The position numbers were made by a program, and so were the translations under genes. The notes beneath the pieces are model-generated. The model saw only the letters and a program-made list of their open reading frames with translations, was not told where the DNA came from and ran no database searches. From positions 1 to 14,012 of the forward strand of contig JASBVX010000011.1 of the NCBI GenBank assembly GCA_029960865.1: a stretch of 14,012 nt of DNA. Direction: 5' to 3'. Origin of the DNA: Bacillota bacterium (GTDB lineage Bacteria > Bacillota > Sulfobacillia > RBS10-35). Positions 1 to 6,822 of the stretch are shown here, piece after piece; position 1 is the first letter of the stretch; every line of letters begins with the position of its first letter.

Positions 1-557
1 GTGCGCAGGCGCTCCGGCAAACTGTGGGCCGTCACCACCAGCGGCGTGGAGGAAGGGCGCGCCAGCTCCTGGATGCGGCGGACGAGGGCCCGGATGAAAC
101 CGGGCTCCAGATGCCAGCTTTCCACCGGGTAGAGTTTCAAGTGGGGGGCCACCTTGGCCCGGGAGGCAGAAACCTTTTCCATGTAGGTGGCGGAGCTGAG
201 GCGGGAGGCCTGCGGCGCCAAGATCAGGGCGACCCCTTCTTCCACCCCGTCTCGGGCCATGGTGGCGAGGGCCTCTTCAATGCCGGGATGCCAATGTTTC
301 ATCCCGACATACACCTTCACCGGCTCGGAAAGGGCAGGGGGATGGTTCAGCTCCACTTCCAAGGCCTGGGCTTGGCGCCAGGTGATCTCCTTCAAGGGGG
401 AGCGGCCGCCGATCCTTCGGTAGCGTTCTTGGAGCTCTGCCACGGCTCTTGCCGAGGGAGGCCTTCCTCCGCGGATGTCGGTGAAGTAAGCTTCGACGTC
501 GGAGAGTTCATCGGGGGTTCCGTAAGCCATGAGAAGGACACCCAAAGGTGCGTTCAC
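1..557 (-). CDS. hemH: Ferrochelatase HemH, probably coproporphyrin ferrochelatase (CpfC type), 3' part missing
   Basis: Inserts Fe2+ into a porphyrin in late heme synthesis. It is read on the minus strand from a GTG at 557-555; 185 residues are visible before the window edge, of roughly 310 in the family. The N-terminus reads GVLLMAYGTP, as in Bacillus HemH, with the metal/porphyrin-site Tyr at residue 12. It continues with RYRRIGGRSPL (the family GG-SPL motif), YVGMKHWHP, and VVTAHSLPERLR at the edge. His178 matches the catalytic His183 of B. subtilis HemH. The AHSLPE form resembles the Gram-positive coproporphyrin enzymes more than the HG(L/I)P form of protoporphyrin ferrochelatases, so I infer coproporphyrin III as substrate. 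It starts 18 nt after the hemE stop, so the two are co-transcribed. A Shine-Dalgarno AAAGGA lies at 576-571, overlapping the hemE stop, about 13 nt from the GTG. An ATG at 530-528 is in frame but would cut into the first strand. Confidence 0.93.
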   Translation of the reverse strand, partial: MNAPLGVLLMAYGTPDELSDVEAYFTDIRGGRPPSARAVAELQERYRRIGGRSPLKEITWRQAQALEVELNHPPALSEPVKVYVGMKHWHPGIEEALATMARDGVEEGVALILAPQASRLSSATYMEKVSASRAKVAPHLKLYPVESWHLEPGFIRALVRRIQELARPSSTPLVVTAHSLPERLR

Positions 558-575
558 CCTTTGATCCCCATCCTT

Positions 576-1592
576 TCACACGGTCCAGCGGTGAACTTCT
601 TCCACCACCCAGGAAAGGGCCTGGGGAGGCGTTTGCGGAAGCACGCCGTGACCGAGGTTGAAAATGTGTCTTTGGCCGCCGGTTTCCTCCAGTAGGGCGC
701 GGACCCTGGCCTGGATGAGGGGCTTTTCCGCCAGCAGCAGGGCAGGGTCCAGGTTTCCCTGGAGGACTGTTTCTCCCAGGCGCCGGCGGGCGCGGCCCAG
801 GGGCTCCCGCCAGTCGATTCCCAGGACGTCCCCGCCAGCGGCGGCCATCTCCTCCAGGAGGGAGGACGTGCCCACCCCGAAGTGGATCAAAGGGGCGCCG
901 GCCGCAGCCACTGCCCCGGCGATCGCCCGGGAGTAGGGGGCGACGTAGAGGCGGTAGTCCTCCGGGGAGAGGGTCCCCACCCAGCTGTCGAAGAGCTGCA
1001 CCAGGTGGGCTCCATGGGCGATCTGGGCCAGGAGGTGGCGGGCGATGCTCTCGGTGAGGAGGTCCATCAGGCGGCGGTAGAGGGCTTCCTCCCGGTACAT
1101 GAGGGTTTTGAGGCGCAAAAAGGAGCGGGAAGGGCCCCCTTCCACCAGGTAGGAAGCCAAGGTGAAGGGCCCTCCGGCAAACCCGATGAGGGGGACCTCC
1201 AGCTCCTTAGCCAGAAGGGAGACGGTCTGAAGCACATAAGGGAGGTCTTCTTCCGGTTCCAGGGGACGAAGCTTTTCCAGATAAGCGGCGGTGCGCACCG
1301 GCGGATCGACCACGGGGCCCACCCCTTCCCGGATGTCCACGGAGATCCCCATGGGTGCCAAAGGCACCACGATGTCGGAAAAGAGGATCGCCCCATCCAC
1401 CCCCAGCTCTTCGACGGGCCAGAGGGTCACCATGGCGGCCAGCTCCGGTTGGCGCACGATGTCCAGTAGGGTGTATTTTTGCCGCAATGCCCTGTAACGG
1501 GCTTGGTAGCGGCCCGCCTGGCGCATGAACCATACGGGAGGCCGATCCACCGTTTCCCCCCGGGCGGCCAGGAGAAGGCGAGGATTCTTCAC
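576..1592 (-). CDS. hemE: Uroporphyrinogen III decarboxylase HemE
   Basis: Cytosolic enzyme that removes four acetate carboxyls from uroporphyrinogen III to give coproporphyrinogen III. The GTG at 1592 gives 338 residues, close to the usual 340-355, and begins VKNPRLLLAARGE, the expected family N-terminus. An upstream in-frame ATG (1691) would add 33 residues unlike the family and would overlap hemY; AAAGGA at 1608-1603 lies 10 nt before the GTG at 1592, which decides the start. Family motifs in order: RPPVWFMRQAGRY (substrate-binding arginines), ILFSDIVVPLAPMG (conserved Asp), GFAGGPFTLASYL, QLFDSWVGTLS, HFGVGTSSLLEEM, QGNLDPALLL, and FNLGHGVLP with the conserved C-terminal His. It is the first gene of the hemE-hemH operon, with its own promoter and a short leader. 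Confidence 0.96.
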   Translation of the reverse strand: MKNPRLLLAARGETVDRPPVWFMRQAGRYQARYRALRQKYTLLDIVRQPELAAMVTLWPVEELGVDGAILFSDIVVPLAPMGISVDIREGVGPVVDPPVRTAAYLEKLRPLEPEEDLPYVLQTVSLLAKELEVPLIGFAGGPFTLASYLVEGGPSRSFLRLKTLMYREEALYRRLMDLLTESIARHLLAQIAHGAHLVQLFDSWVGTLSPEDYRLYVAPYSRAIAGAVAAAGAPLIHFGVGTSSLLEEMAAAGGDVLGIDWREPLGRARRRLGETVLQGNLDPALLLAEKPLIQARVRALLEETGGQRHIFNLGHGVLPQTPPQALSWVVEEVHRWTV

Positions 1593-1602
1593 CCCGTCCA
1601 CA

Positions 1603-1608
1603 TCCTTT
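1603..1608 (-). promoter_or_regulatory. hemE ribosome-binding site
   Basis: AAAGGA on the minus strand, 10 nt before the GTG at 1592 and only 1 nt before another in-frame GTG at 1601. The spacing favours 1592 as the start. Confidence 0.7.
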
Positions 1609-1616
1609 CCAAAGGA

Positions 1617-1645
1617 ACCATACCGGCACCGCGAAGGGAAGCCAA
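1617..1645 (-). promoter_or_regulatory. Promoter of hemEH
   Basis: On the minus strand, TTGGCT (1645-1640) and TATGGT (1622-1617) are separated by exactly 17 nt, a good sigma-70/sigma-A pair. Transcription would start near 1610, leaving a leader of about 18 nt that holds little more than the ribosome-binding site. Confidence 0.6.
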
Positions 1646-1681
1646 GGGCCGGAGGGGGAAAAGGCGTGGTACCATGAGGCC

Positions 1682-3115
1682 ATGGCCGCAAAGGAGCTTT
1701 TGGTGGTAGGAGGAGGCCTGACGGGCCTTGCAGCCGCCTGGGAGGCTTCCCGCGTTCCGGGATTGAAGGTCACCTTGGTGGAAAAGGAGACGCGGTTGGG
1801 AGGGAAAGTGGCGACCGCCTCTTTCCCTGGCGGCTACCTAGAAAAAGGGCCTGACTCCTTTCTCTTGAGGGAACCGGGTTTTGTCCAATTCCTGAAGGAC
1901 CTGGGCCTCTATTCCTCGCTGCAAGAGCCGGAAACGCTGGCGCCTCTCATCCGGTTTGGGGGAAGGTTCCACCGCCTCCCGGAAGGCCTGGCCGGCATCG
2001 CCCCTTGGCACCGGGGCTACTTACGGAGTTCCCTTCTCAGCCTCAAGGGAAAGGCCGCCGTCACCAGGGACCTTTTTTTGCCTCCCAGGGGGGACGCTCC
2101 CTGGGAAGATGAAAGCTTTTTCGACTTTGCCAGCCGCCACTTCGGCGAAGAGTGGGCCCAGCGGGTGGTGGCGCCCCTCTACGGCGGCATTTACGCGGGA
2201 GACGCCAAGGAGCTCAGCACCGCCGCCCTGCAGCCTTCCTGGGTGAAGGACGAACGGGAGGAAGGTTCCCTCATCCGGGCTGCCCAAAAGAGGCGCCAGG
2301 CGGGGAAGGCGGGGCCTCCCTTCCGCACCCTTCCCCGGGGCCTTCAGGACCTGGTGAAGGCCCTGGAGGAGGATCTCGTGCGCCGGGGGGTGGAACTGAG
2401 GAGGGGAGAGGAAGCCCGCTCCCTGGATGTTTTGGAGGGGAAGGTCCGCCTAACCACGGGAAAGGGCCTCCTTTTTGGGGATGGGGTCGTCCTTTCCCTG
2501 CCGGCACCCCAGGCAGGAAAGCTGCTGGAAACACGGGCCCCCCGGCTGGCCCGCCTCCTGATGGGTCAGGCATGGGTATCCAGCGGGGCGCTTCTTTTCC
2601 GGATCACGGAGACGGAAAAGCGAAATGCTCTGGCCGGTCACCCTCTTTTCCAGGGGAGCGGCTTTCTCGTCCCCCGGGGCGAGGGGAAGGTCATCACGGG
2701 CGCCACCGTCCTTTCCCGCAAGTGGCCGCAGCTGAGCCGCGGCGCTTTTCATCTTCGCCTCTTCGTGGGGCGGCGCCATGAAGAAGAGATCCTTTCCCTT
2801 CCCGACGACCTCCTTTGGGAGAGGGCTTGGCGGGAGCTCCAGCGCTTTGCAGGGCCCCTCCCCCTTCCGGATGAAGTTCTGGTCTCCAGGTTTCCGTTGG
2901 CTTTTCCCCAGTACCGGGTGGGTCACGGGCCATGGCTGGAAGAGGTACGGCGGGAAGAGGGGAAGTGGCCCTGGCTCTTCCTGGCGGGGACTTCTTACGA
3001 AGGGGTGGCCATCCCCGATGCGGTGCGGCAGGGAAGGGAAGCAGGCCAAAAGGTTGTCCGCTTCCTCAGCGGCCCCCCACAGCCTCCCAGTATTTCAAAA
3101 GCTCTGGATAGGTGA
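1682..3115 (+). CDS. hemY: Porphyrinogen oxidase HemY (FAD-dependent; CgoX/PPO family)
   Basis: Oxygen-dependent FAD flavoprotein that aromatises coproporphyrinogen III (CgoX) or protoporphyrinogen IX; beside a Bacillus-type hemEH pair the first is more likely. The protein has 477 residues, within the family range. It opens with the Rossmann FAD motif LVVGGGLTGLAAAWEA, followed by the acidic end of the second strand (VTLVEKETRLGGK) and YLEKGPDSFL. It has the central YGGIYAGDAKELS segment and ends with the FAD-binding GTSYEGVAIPDAVRQGREAG. The ATG at 1682 has only a weak GAGG 2 nt upstream; no earlier in-frame start exists, and later TTG/GTG codons would cut the first beta strand, so ATG is kept. 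It diverges from hemE. The last 50 nt (about 16 residues beyond the family core) overlap the 3' end of the fusion gene on the opposite strand. Confidence 0.94.
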   Translation: MAAKELLVVGGGLTGLAAAWEASRVPGLKVTLVEKETRLGGKVATASFPGGYLEKGPDSFLLREPGFVQFLKDLGLYSSLQEPETLAPLIRFGGRFHRLPEGLAGIAPWHRGYLRSSLLSLKGKAAVTRDLFLPPRGDAPWEDESFFDFASRHFGEEWAQRVVAPLYGGIYAGDAKELSTAALQPSWVKDEREEGSLIRAAQKRRQAGKAGPPFRTLPRGLQDLVKALEEDLVRRGVELRRGEEARSLDVLEGKVRLTTGKGLLFGDGVVLSLPAPQAGKLLETRAPRLARLLMGQAWVSSGALLFRITETEKRNALAGHPLFQGSGFLVPRGEGKVITGATVLSRKWPQLSRGAFHLRLFVGRRHEEEILSLPDDLLWERAWRELQRFAGPLPLPDEVLVSRFPLAFPQYRVGHGPWLEEVRREEGKWPWLFLAGTSYEGVAIPDAVRQGREAGQKVVRFLSGPPQPPSISKALDR

Positions 3116-4330
3116 TTTCCCCTTGATGGACGTAACGGATAATCCCTTGCCCGTCCACGATGAAGGTGGTGGGAATGCTCCGCGCCCAGTACAGGAGAGA
3201 GACATCGCCCTTCTCATCCACAAGGAAGGTGTAGGTGAAACCCCTTGCCTGAACAAAGTCCTGGACCTTCCGCGGATGCTCCTGAACGTCCACTCCCACC
3301 ACCCGGGCGCCGGTTTCCTTCTGGAACGCTTCCAAGGCGGGCATTTCCCGCTGGCAAGGAGGACACCAGGTGGCCCAGAAGTTGATGACCAGCGGCTGAC
3401 CTTTCCATTGATCCAGGCTTTCCTCTTGGCCTTGGAGGTTGGGGAGGGTGAAGTTGGCGGCAGGGAACCCCGGGAGAGGGAGGAACACATGGGCCTGGGC
3501 GCGGACGCCGGCACTGAGGAAAAGAAAGATCCCCACCAGGAGGAGGAGGGTCAGGCTGCCGGTGGCCGCCCGGGAGAGGGGCTTTTTCTGCCACAAAAAG
3601 AGGCCCAAAGTGACGATGAATCCGCCCAGGTCAGCCCACTGGGTCCAGGTGAGGCCGCCCCAGAAGGAAGCGCTGTAGGTGAAAAAACCCAGGATGAAAC
3701 GGAGGGGAAAGAGGAGGAGGAAAAAGGTGAGGGCCACCTCTCCCGGGTGGCGGCGCTTTCCCAAAAGGTAGGCCGCCATAAAGGCCAAGGTCAGGTAGCC
3801 GGCGAAAAAGTAGAGCTGGATGGGATGGAGCCCGGCCGTTCCCAGAAGGGACATGCCGCTTCCCCCTTTGAGAATCATGGCCCAGGGCACATTGGTGGGG
3901 GTGCCCACCCCCGGAAGGGCCAAAGACCCCACGGCCAATCCCAAGCCAAGGGGGGCATGAGGCGGTCGAGGATATCAGGAGAGAGGCGCTTCCACAGGGC
4001 AACCCCAAAAGCTCCCAAAAGGCCCCCCACGAGGCTCAGGCTATAGCCGCCAAAGCGCAACCACGTCAGGGGGCGAAAGAGGGCCATGTCGGGCTGGACC
4101 ACCTGTTCCAGGAGACGGGCCCCCAGGAGGGCAAAGAGAAAGATCCAAAAGGAGCTCTGGCCGAGGCGCCCTTTGTCTTCCGGGGAAGCATCCCGCAGGA
4201 AGAAGGGGAGGAGGAGGTAGGCGAGCAGAAAGCCCGCCAGGGCCATCAGGGGAAAGGTCTGCATCCCCAAGGAGCCGTAAAGGTTGACGAAATCCGGTAA
4301 AGGGAAGAGAGGAGGGAGAACCAGCACCAT
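3066..4330 (-). CDS. Lgt-like membrane domain fused to TlpA/ResA-type thioredoxin; frame broken once
   Basis: Begins at the ATG 4330-4328, overlapping the ccdA stop as TGATG, so translation is probably coupled. Frame one runs from 4330 to about 3955 and encodes some 126 residues with three hydrophobic helices. The minus-one frame then continues to the stop at 3066. The joined product would be about 421 residues. The membrane half resembles prolipoprotein diacylglyceryl transferase: GGYSLSLVGGLLGA, ILDRLMPPL, then GTPTNVPWAM and LHPIQLY. The Lgt GR-x-G-(N/C)-F core is not visible. A last hydrophobic helix leads to a thioredoxin domain with FWATWCPPC, DVQEHPRKV, and the cis-Pro loop SIPTTFIVDGQG. 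The domain probably lies outside the membrane and exchanges disulfides with CcdA. It is unlikely to be an active lipoprotein transferase. The break may be a sequence error, a mutation or slippage. Confidence 0.82.
3950..3955 (-). other. Frame break in the Lgt-like/thioredoxin gene at a six-base G/C run
   Basis: Upstream of this run the Lgt-like sequence (ILDRLMPP) is in one frame. Downstream, the continuation GLAVGSLALPG and then PTNVPWAM is in the minus-one frame. One more C on the coding strand (seven instead of six) would join them as LMPPLGLGLAVG. No ribosome-binding site precedes the TTG at 3944, so a separate start there is unlikely. Confidence 0.75.
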
Positions 4331-5013
4331 CAGAAGACCCACTGGAGCCAGCTGCTGAGGCGCGAGAGGGAATCGGTGAAGATCATGATCCCCAAGATCA
4401 CCAGGAAGGCGCCGCTCACCTTCTGGATGAGGCCGAGGCTGGGAGTGACCTTTTTCCAGAGAGGCTGGAGGGTTTCGAAGAAGAGGGCCAGGAGGAGAAA
4501 GGGGATCCCGAGGCCTAGGCTGTAGAGAGCCAAAAGGAGCATCCCCTGCGCGATGTGGGCGGTGGACCCCGCCAGGAAGAGGATGCTCCCCAGGATGGGC
4601 GTGATGCAGGGGGTCCAGGCGAAGGAAAAGGCCATCCCGATGGGAAAGGCGGCCCAGGGGGATGCGGGGGGCCGGGTGGGGCCCAACGAAGGAGTGCTGG
4701 GAAAGAGGCTGGCGGGAATGAGGCCCAGGAGGTAAAGGCCGAAGGCGATGACCAGCAGTCCCCCGACCTGGCGCAAAGGGGTTTGGTACTGGAGAAGGAT
4801 CTGACCCAGGGAGGCGGCGGTCGCCCCCAGAGCGGCAAACACAACGGTAAACCCCAGGACGAAGAGAAAGGCGGTTCCGAAGGTGCGCCCTCGCTTTTCC
4901 ACCGGGGAGCGGGTGCCCGTCAAAAAGAAGAGATAGGCGGGGTAAAGCGGCCAGGTGCAGGGCGATACAAAAGAAAGGAAACCACCGGTCAACGCCAGCA
5001 GCCAGGACGTCAC
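4330..5013 (-). CDS. ccdA: CcdA-type thiol-disulfide transporter (cytochrome c biogenesis protein)
   Basis: Membrane protein that carries reducing equivalents from cytoplasmic thioredoxin to thioredoxin-like proteins outside the membrane. The protein has 227 residues with six hydrophobic helices. The two redox cysteines are present: FVSPCTWPLYPAY (Cys19) in helix 1 and AWTPCITPILG (Cys136) in helix 4, the hallmark of the short CcdA/DsbD-beta family. The GTG at 5013 is chosen because GGAGAGGAG (5029-5021) sits 7 nt upstream; an in-frame ATG at 5031 lies on the far side of that site and would add six residues. The usual VLP after the first Cys is TWP here, a mild variation. It is followed without a gap by the thioredoxin fusion and is divergent from a second thioredoxin gene, which fits a ResA/CcdA-style relay. 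Confidence 0.92.
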   Translation of the reverse strand: MTSWLLALTGGFLSFVSPCTWPLYPAYLFFLTGTRSPVEKRGRTFGTAFLFVLGFTVVFAALGATAASLGQILLQYQTPLRQVGGLLVIAFGLYLLGLIPASLFPSTPSLGPTRPPASPWAAFPIGMAFSFAWTPCITPILGSILFLAGSTAHIAQGMLLLALYSLGLGIPFLLLALFFETLQPLWKKVTPSLGLIQKVSGAFLVILGIMIFTDSLSRLSSWLQWVF

Positions 5014-5020
5014 GACACAG

Positions 5021-5029
5021 CTCCTCTCC
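5021..5029 (-). promoter_or_regulatory. ccdA ribosome-binding site that decides the start
   Basis: GGAGAGGAG on the minus strand, 7 nt before the GTG at 5013. The alternative ATG at 5031 has no such site. A possible -10 box TACCAT is at 5052-5047, but I see no convincing -35. Confidence 0.7.
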
Positions 5030-5087
5030 ATGGCGGCTCTGCCCCCATGGTAGCATGGGCGGCAAGCTTTGCGGAAAATGGGTGCCC

Positions 5088-5115
5088 TTGCGCCCCAAGG
5101 CGCCCGCTGTATAGT
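5088..5115 (+). promoter_or_regulatory. Promoter of the thioredoxin-MFS-RND operon
   Basis: TTGCGC at 5088-5093 and TATAGT at 5110-5115 are 16 nt apart. The expected transcription start, near 5122, falls at the edge of the ribosome-binding site GGGGAGG (5120-5126), so the leader would be about ten bases. Confidence 0.5.
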
Positions 5116-5132
5116 GGCAGGGGAGGATGGCG

Positions 5133-5642
5133 ATGAAGCGGGGCCTCGTGTGGGCGGCAGCGTTGCTCCTCCTTTTCTTGGTCCTGGCCCTGCTCTACGG
5201 CGAGGACTTGGCGGAAAAGGCGCAGGTGGGGAAGGCCGCTCCTCCCGTGACCCTTCCCAGTCTGGAGGGGGCAGTCCAGACCTACCCCCAGGGGGGTCGC
5301 TGGGTCCTCCTGAATTTTTTCGCCAGCTGGTGCGATCCCTGCCGGGAGGAGATTCCTCTCCTGCAATCCCTTCAGGATGAGTTTCCCCAGACTCTTTTGG
5401 TGGTGGGCATCGCTTGGCGGGATGGGCAAAAGGAGGTGGCCTCCTTTGTGGAGGAGCTGCAGGTCCGTTACCCCGTCCTCAGGGACGGGGAGGGCAAGGC
5501 AGGCCGCCAGTATGGCCTGACGGGCGTGCCGGAGAGCTGGCTCATCGATCCGGAGGGGGTGGCGGTGCTCCACATCCGGGGCCCCGTGACGTCCCAAACG
5601 GAAGAAGAGATCCGGCGGTTTTTGAAAGGAGACCAGCCCTGA
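5133..5642 (+). CDS. Membrane-anchored TlpA/ResA-like thioredoxin
   Basis: Thiol-disulfide oxidoreductase tethered outside the membrane. The protein has 169 residues: a basic start (MKRG), one hydrophobic segment at about 5-22 acting as uncleaved signal anchor, then a thioredoxin fold. The active site is FFASWCDPC (Cys67, Cys70); the cis-proline loop is LTGVPESWLIDPEG (Pro133), typical of TlpA/ResA. The second of two nearby ATGs (5133) is preferred because GGGGAGG at 5120-5126 lies 6 nt before it; the ATG at 5127 abuts that site and would add two residues. It is divergent from ccdA, its likely electron donor, and is the first gene of an operon with the MFS and RND transporters. Probable clients are apocytochrome c or other exported cysteine proteins. 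The exact role (ResA, StoA or TlpA) cannot be told from sequence alone. Confidence 0.9.
   Translation: MKRGLVWAAALLLLFLVLALLYGEDLAEKAQVGKAAPPVTLPSLEGAVQTYPQGGRWVLLNFFASWCDPCREEIPLLQSLQDEFPQTLLVVGIAWRDGQKEVASFVEELQVRYPVLRDGEGKAGRQYGLTGVPESWLIDPEGVAVLHIRGPVTSQTEEEIRRFLKGDQP
5624..5630 (+). promoter_or_regulatory. Ribosome-binding site for the MFS gene
   Basis: AAAGGAG inside the 3' end of the thioredoxin gene, 8 nt before the CTG at 5639. No ATG, GTG or TTG lies at a usable distance in the MFS frame, so this site argues for a CTG start. Confidence 0.5.
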
Positions 5643-6814
5643 TCCGCTCGGGAATCCCCAAGGAAGTTTGGCTCTTGAGCCTGGCCATGGGGGTGCAGGT
5701 GGCGGGGGCCTCCTTCATCTGGCCCCTCAACGCCATCTACGTTCATGAGGTCTTGGGAAAGTCCCTTACCACAGCGGGGATCCTCCTCTTCTTCAATGCG
5801 GGGGCAGGAGCTCTGGGGAGCCTCGTGGGCGGCAGGGCCTTCGATCGCTGGGGCCACCGTCCCATCCTTTTGGGCGGTGCGTTTGTGGCCGTTCTCACGG
5901 CCCTGGCCATGGCCCTTTTCCCCAGCTTTCTCCTCTATGGGGTTCTGTTGACCTTTTTTGGCTTCGGGACGGGCCTAATCTACCCCGCCATGTACGCCCT
6001 GGCGGGGATCCTCTGGCCCGAAGGCGGCCGGCGGGCCTTTGCGGCGGTCTATGTGGCGGCCAATGCGGGCGTGGCAGCCGGCACCGCGGCGGCGGGCTTT
6101 GTGGCCAGCATCGGTTTCCAGTGGTCCTTCACCGCCAGCAGCCTTTTCTTTGCAGCATTCATGCTGATGGTGGCCTACAGTTTCCGGGGCGGGAGGTTTG
6201 GCCGGCGGGGCCAGGCGGATGTCCCGGCGGTGGGGGAAGGGATCGCATGGAACCGCTCCCTTTTCCTCTTGAGCCTGGGGTTCTTCCTGGCCTGGAGCGT
6301 CTACGTCCAGTGGCAGACCACCATCGCCACCTTCCTCCAGGCTTCGGGCTATTCCCTTTCCCAGTACAGCCTCCTTTGGACCCTCAACGGGGGGTTGATC
6401 CTCGTGGGCCAGCCCCTCTTGAACCATCTCTGGCGGGGGGATCATCTGCGACGCCAGATGCTTTTGGGCATCGGGCTGTACGGGGTGGTCTTCGCCCTTT
6501 TGGGCTTTTCCCTCTCCTACGGCGGGTATGTGTTCCTCATGGGCCTCATGACGGTGGGGGAGATCATGGTTTGGCCGGCCGTGCCCGCGGCCGCCCAGAG
6601 TTTGGCCCCGAAAGGTCAGGAAGGCGCCTATCAGGGAGCGGTGGGGAGCGCTGCCAGCCTGGGACGGATGGTGGGACCCCTTTTAGGCGGGTGGATTTAC
6701 GACACCTTTCCCTGGAAGGTTCTTTCCTTCAGCATGGTCGGTTTACTGTTGGTGTCGCTATGGATATTCTCCCGGATAGAACTTAGGGAAAGAAGGGTCC
6801 CTCTATCCTCCTGA
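5639..6814 (+). CDS. MFS transporter, 12-helix, drug-efflux-like
   Basis: Major facilitator superfamily secondary transporter, about 391 residues with around 12 hydrophobic helices. Helix 1 reads VWLLSLAMGVQVAGASFIWPLNAIYV, close to Bacillus MFS proteins of the multidrug group. MFS motif A appears in the helix 2-3 loop as GGRAFDRWGHRP. The substrate is not predictable. The start is uncertain. CTG at 5639, overlapping the previous stop as CTGA, has a good ribosome-binding site and gives the short N-terminus normal for the family. The TTG at 5675 has a weaker AAGGAAG upstream and clips the start of helix 1; the ATG at 5687 has no site and truncates helix 1 further. The gene is coupled to the thioredoxin gene upstream and lies 8 nt before the RND gene. 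An automatic annotation would probably choose 5675 or 5687. Confidence 0.88.
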   Translation: MIRSGIPKEVWLLSLAMGVQVAGASFIWPLNAIYVHEVLGKSLTTAGILLFFNAGAGALGSLVGGRAFDRWGHRPILLGGAFVAVLTALAMALFPSFLLYGVLLTFFGFGTGLIYPAMYALAGILWPEGGRRAFAAVYVAANAGVAAGTAAAGFVASIGFQWSFTASSLFFAAFMLMVAYSFRGGRFGRRGQADVPAVGEGIAWNRSLFLLSLGFFLAWSVYVQWQTTIATFLQASGYSLSQYSLLWTLNGGLILVGQPLLNHLWRGDHLRRQMLLGIGLYGVVFALLGFSLSYGGYVFLMGLMTVGEIMVWPAVPAAAQSLAPKGQEGAYQGAVGSAASLGRMVGPLLGGWIYDTFPWKVLSFSMVGLLLVSLWIFSRIELRERRVPLSS

Positions 6815-6822
6815 AGGGTCTG

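Noticed and set aside
24..695. Long plus-strand open frames across hemH and hemE
   Set aside because: They are antisense to two clearly conserved enzymes, have Gly/His/Pro-rich composition, and match no family I recognise. GC-rich DNA commonly gives such open frames.
3066..3944. Second half of the fusion as an independent gene starting at TTG 3944
   Set aside because: There is no ribosome-binding site, and the start would fall inside the Lgt-like domain, whose first half is directly upstream in the other frame.
5028..5051. Two CCATGG palindromes between ccdA and the thioredoxin gene
   Set aside because: Six-base palindromes of this composition are expected by chance in GC-rich DNA, and one overlaps the start region of ccdA.
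4330..5098. Minus-strand frame upstream of the Lgt-like ATG, running through ccdA
   Set aside because: It is an out-of-frame reading of ccdA; the fusion protein becomes recognisable only after the ATG at 4330.
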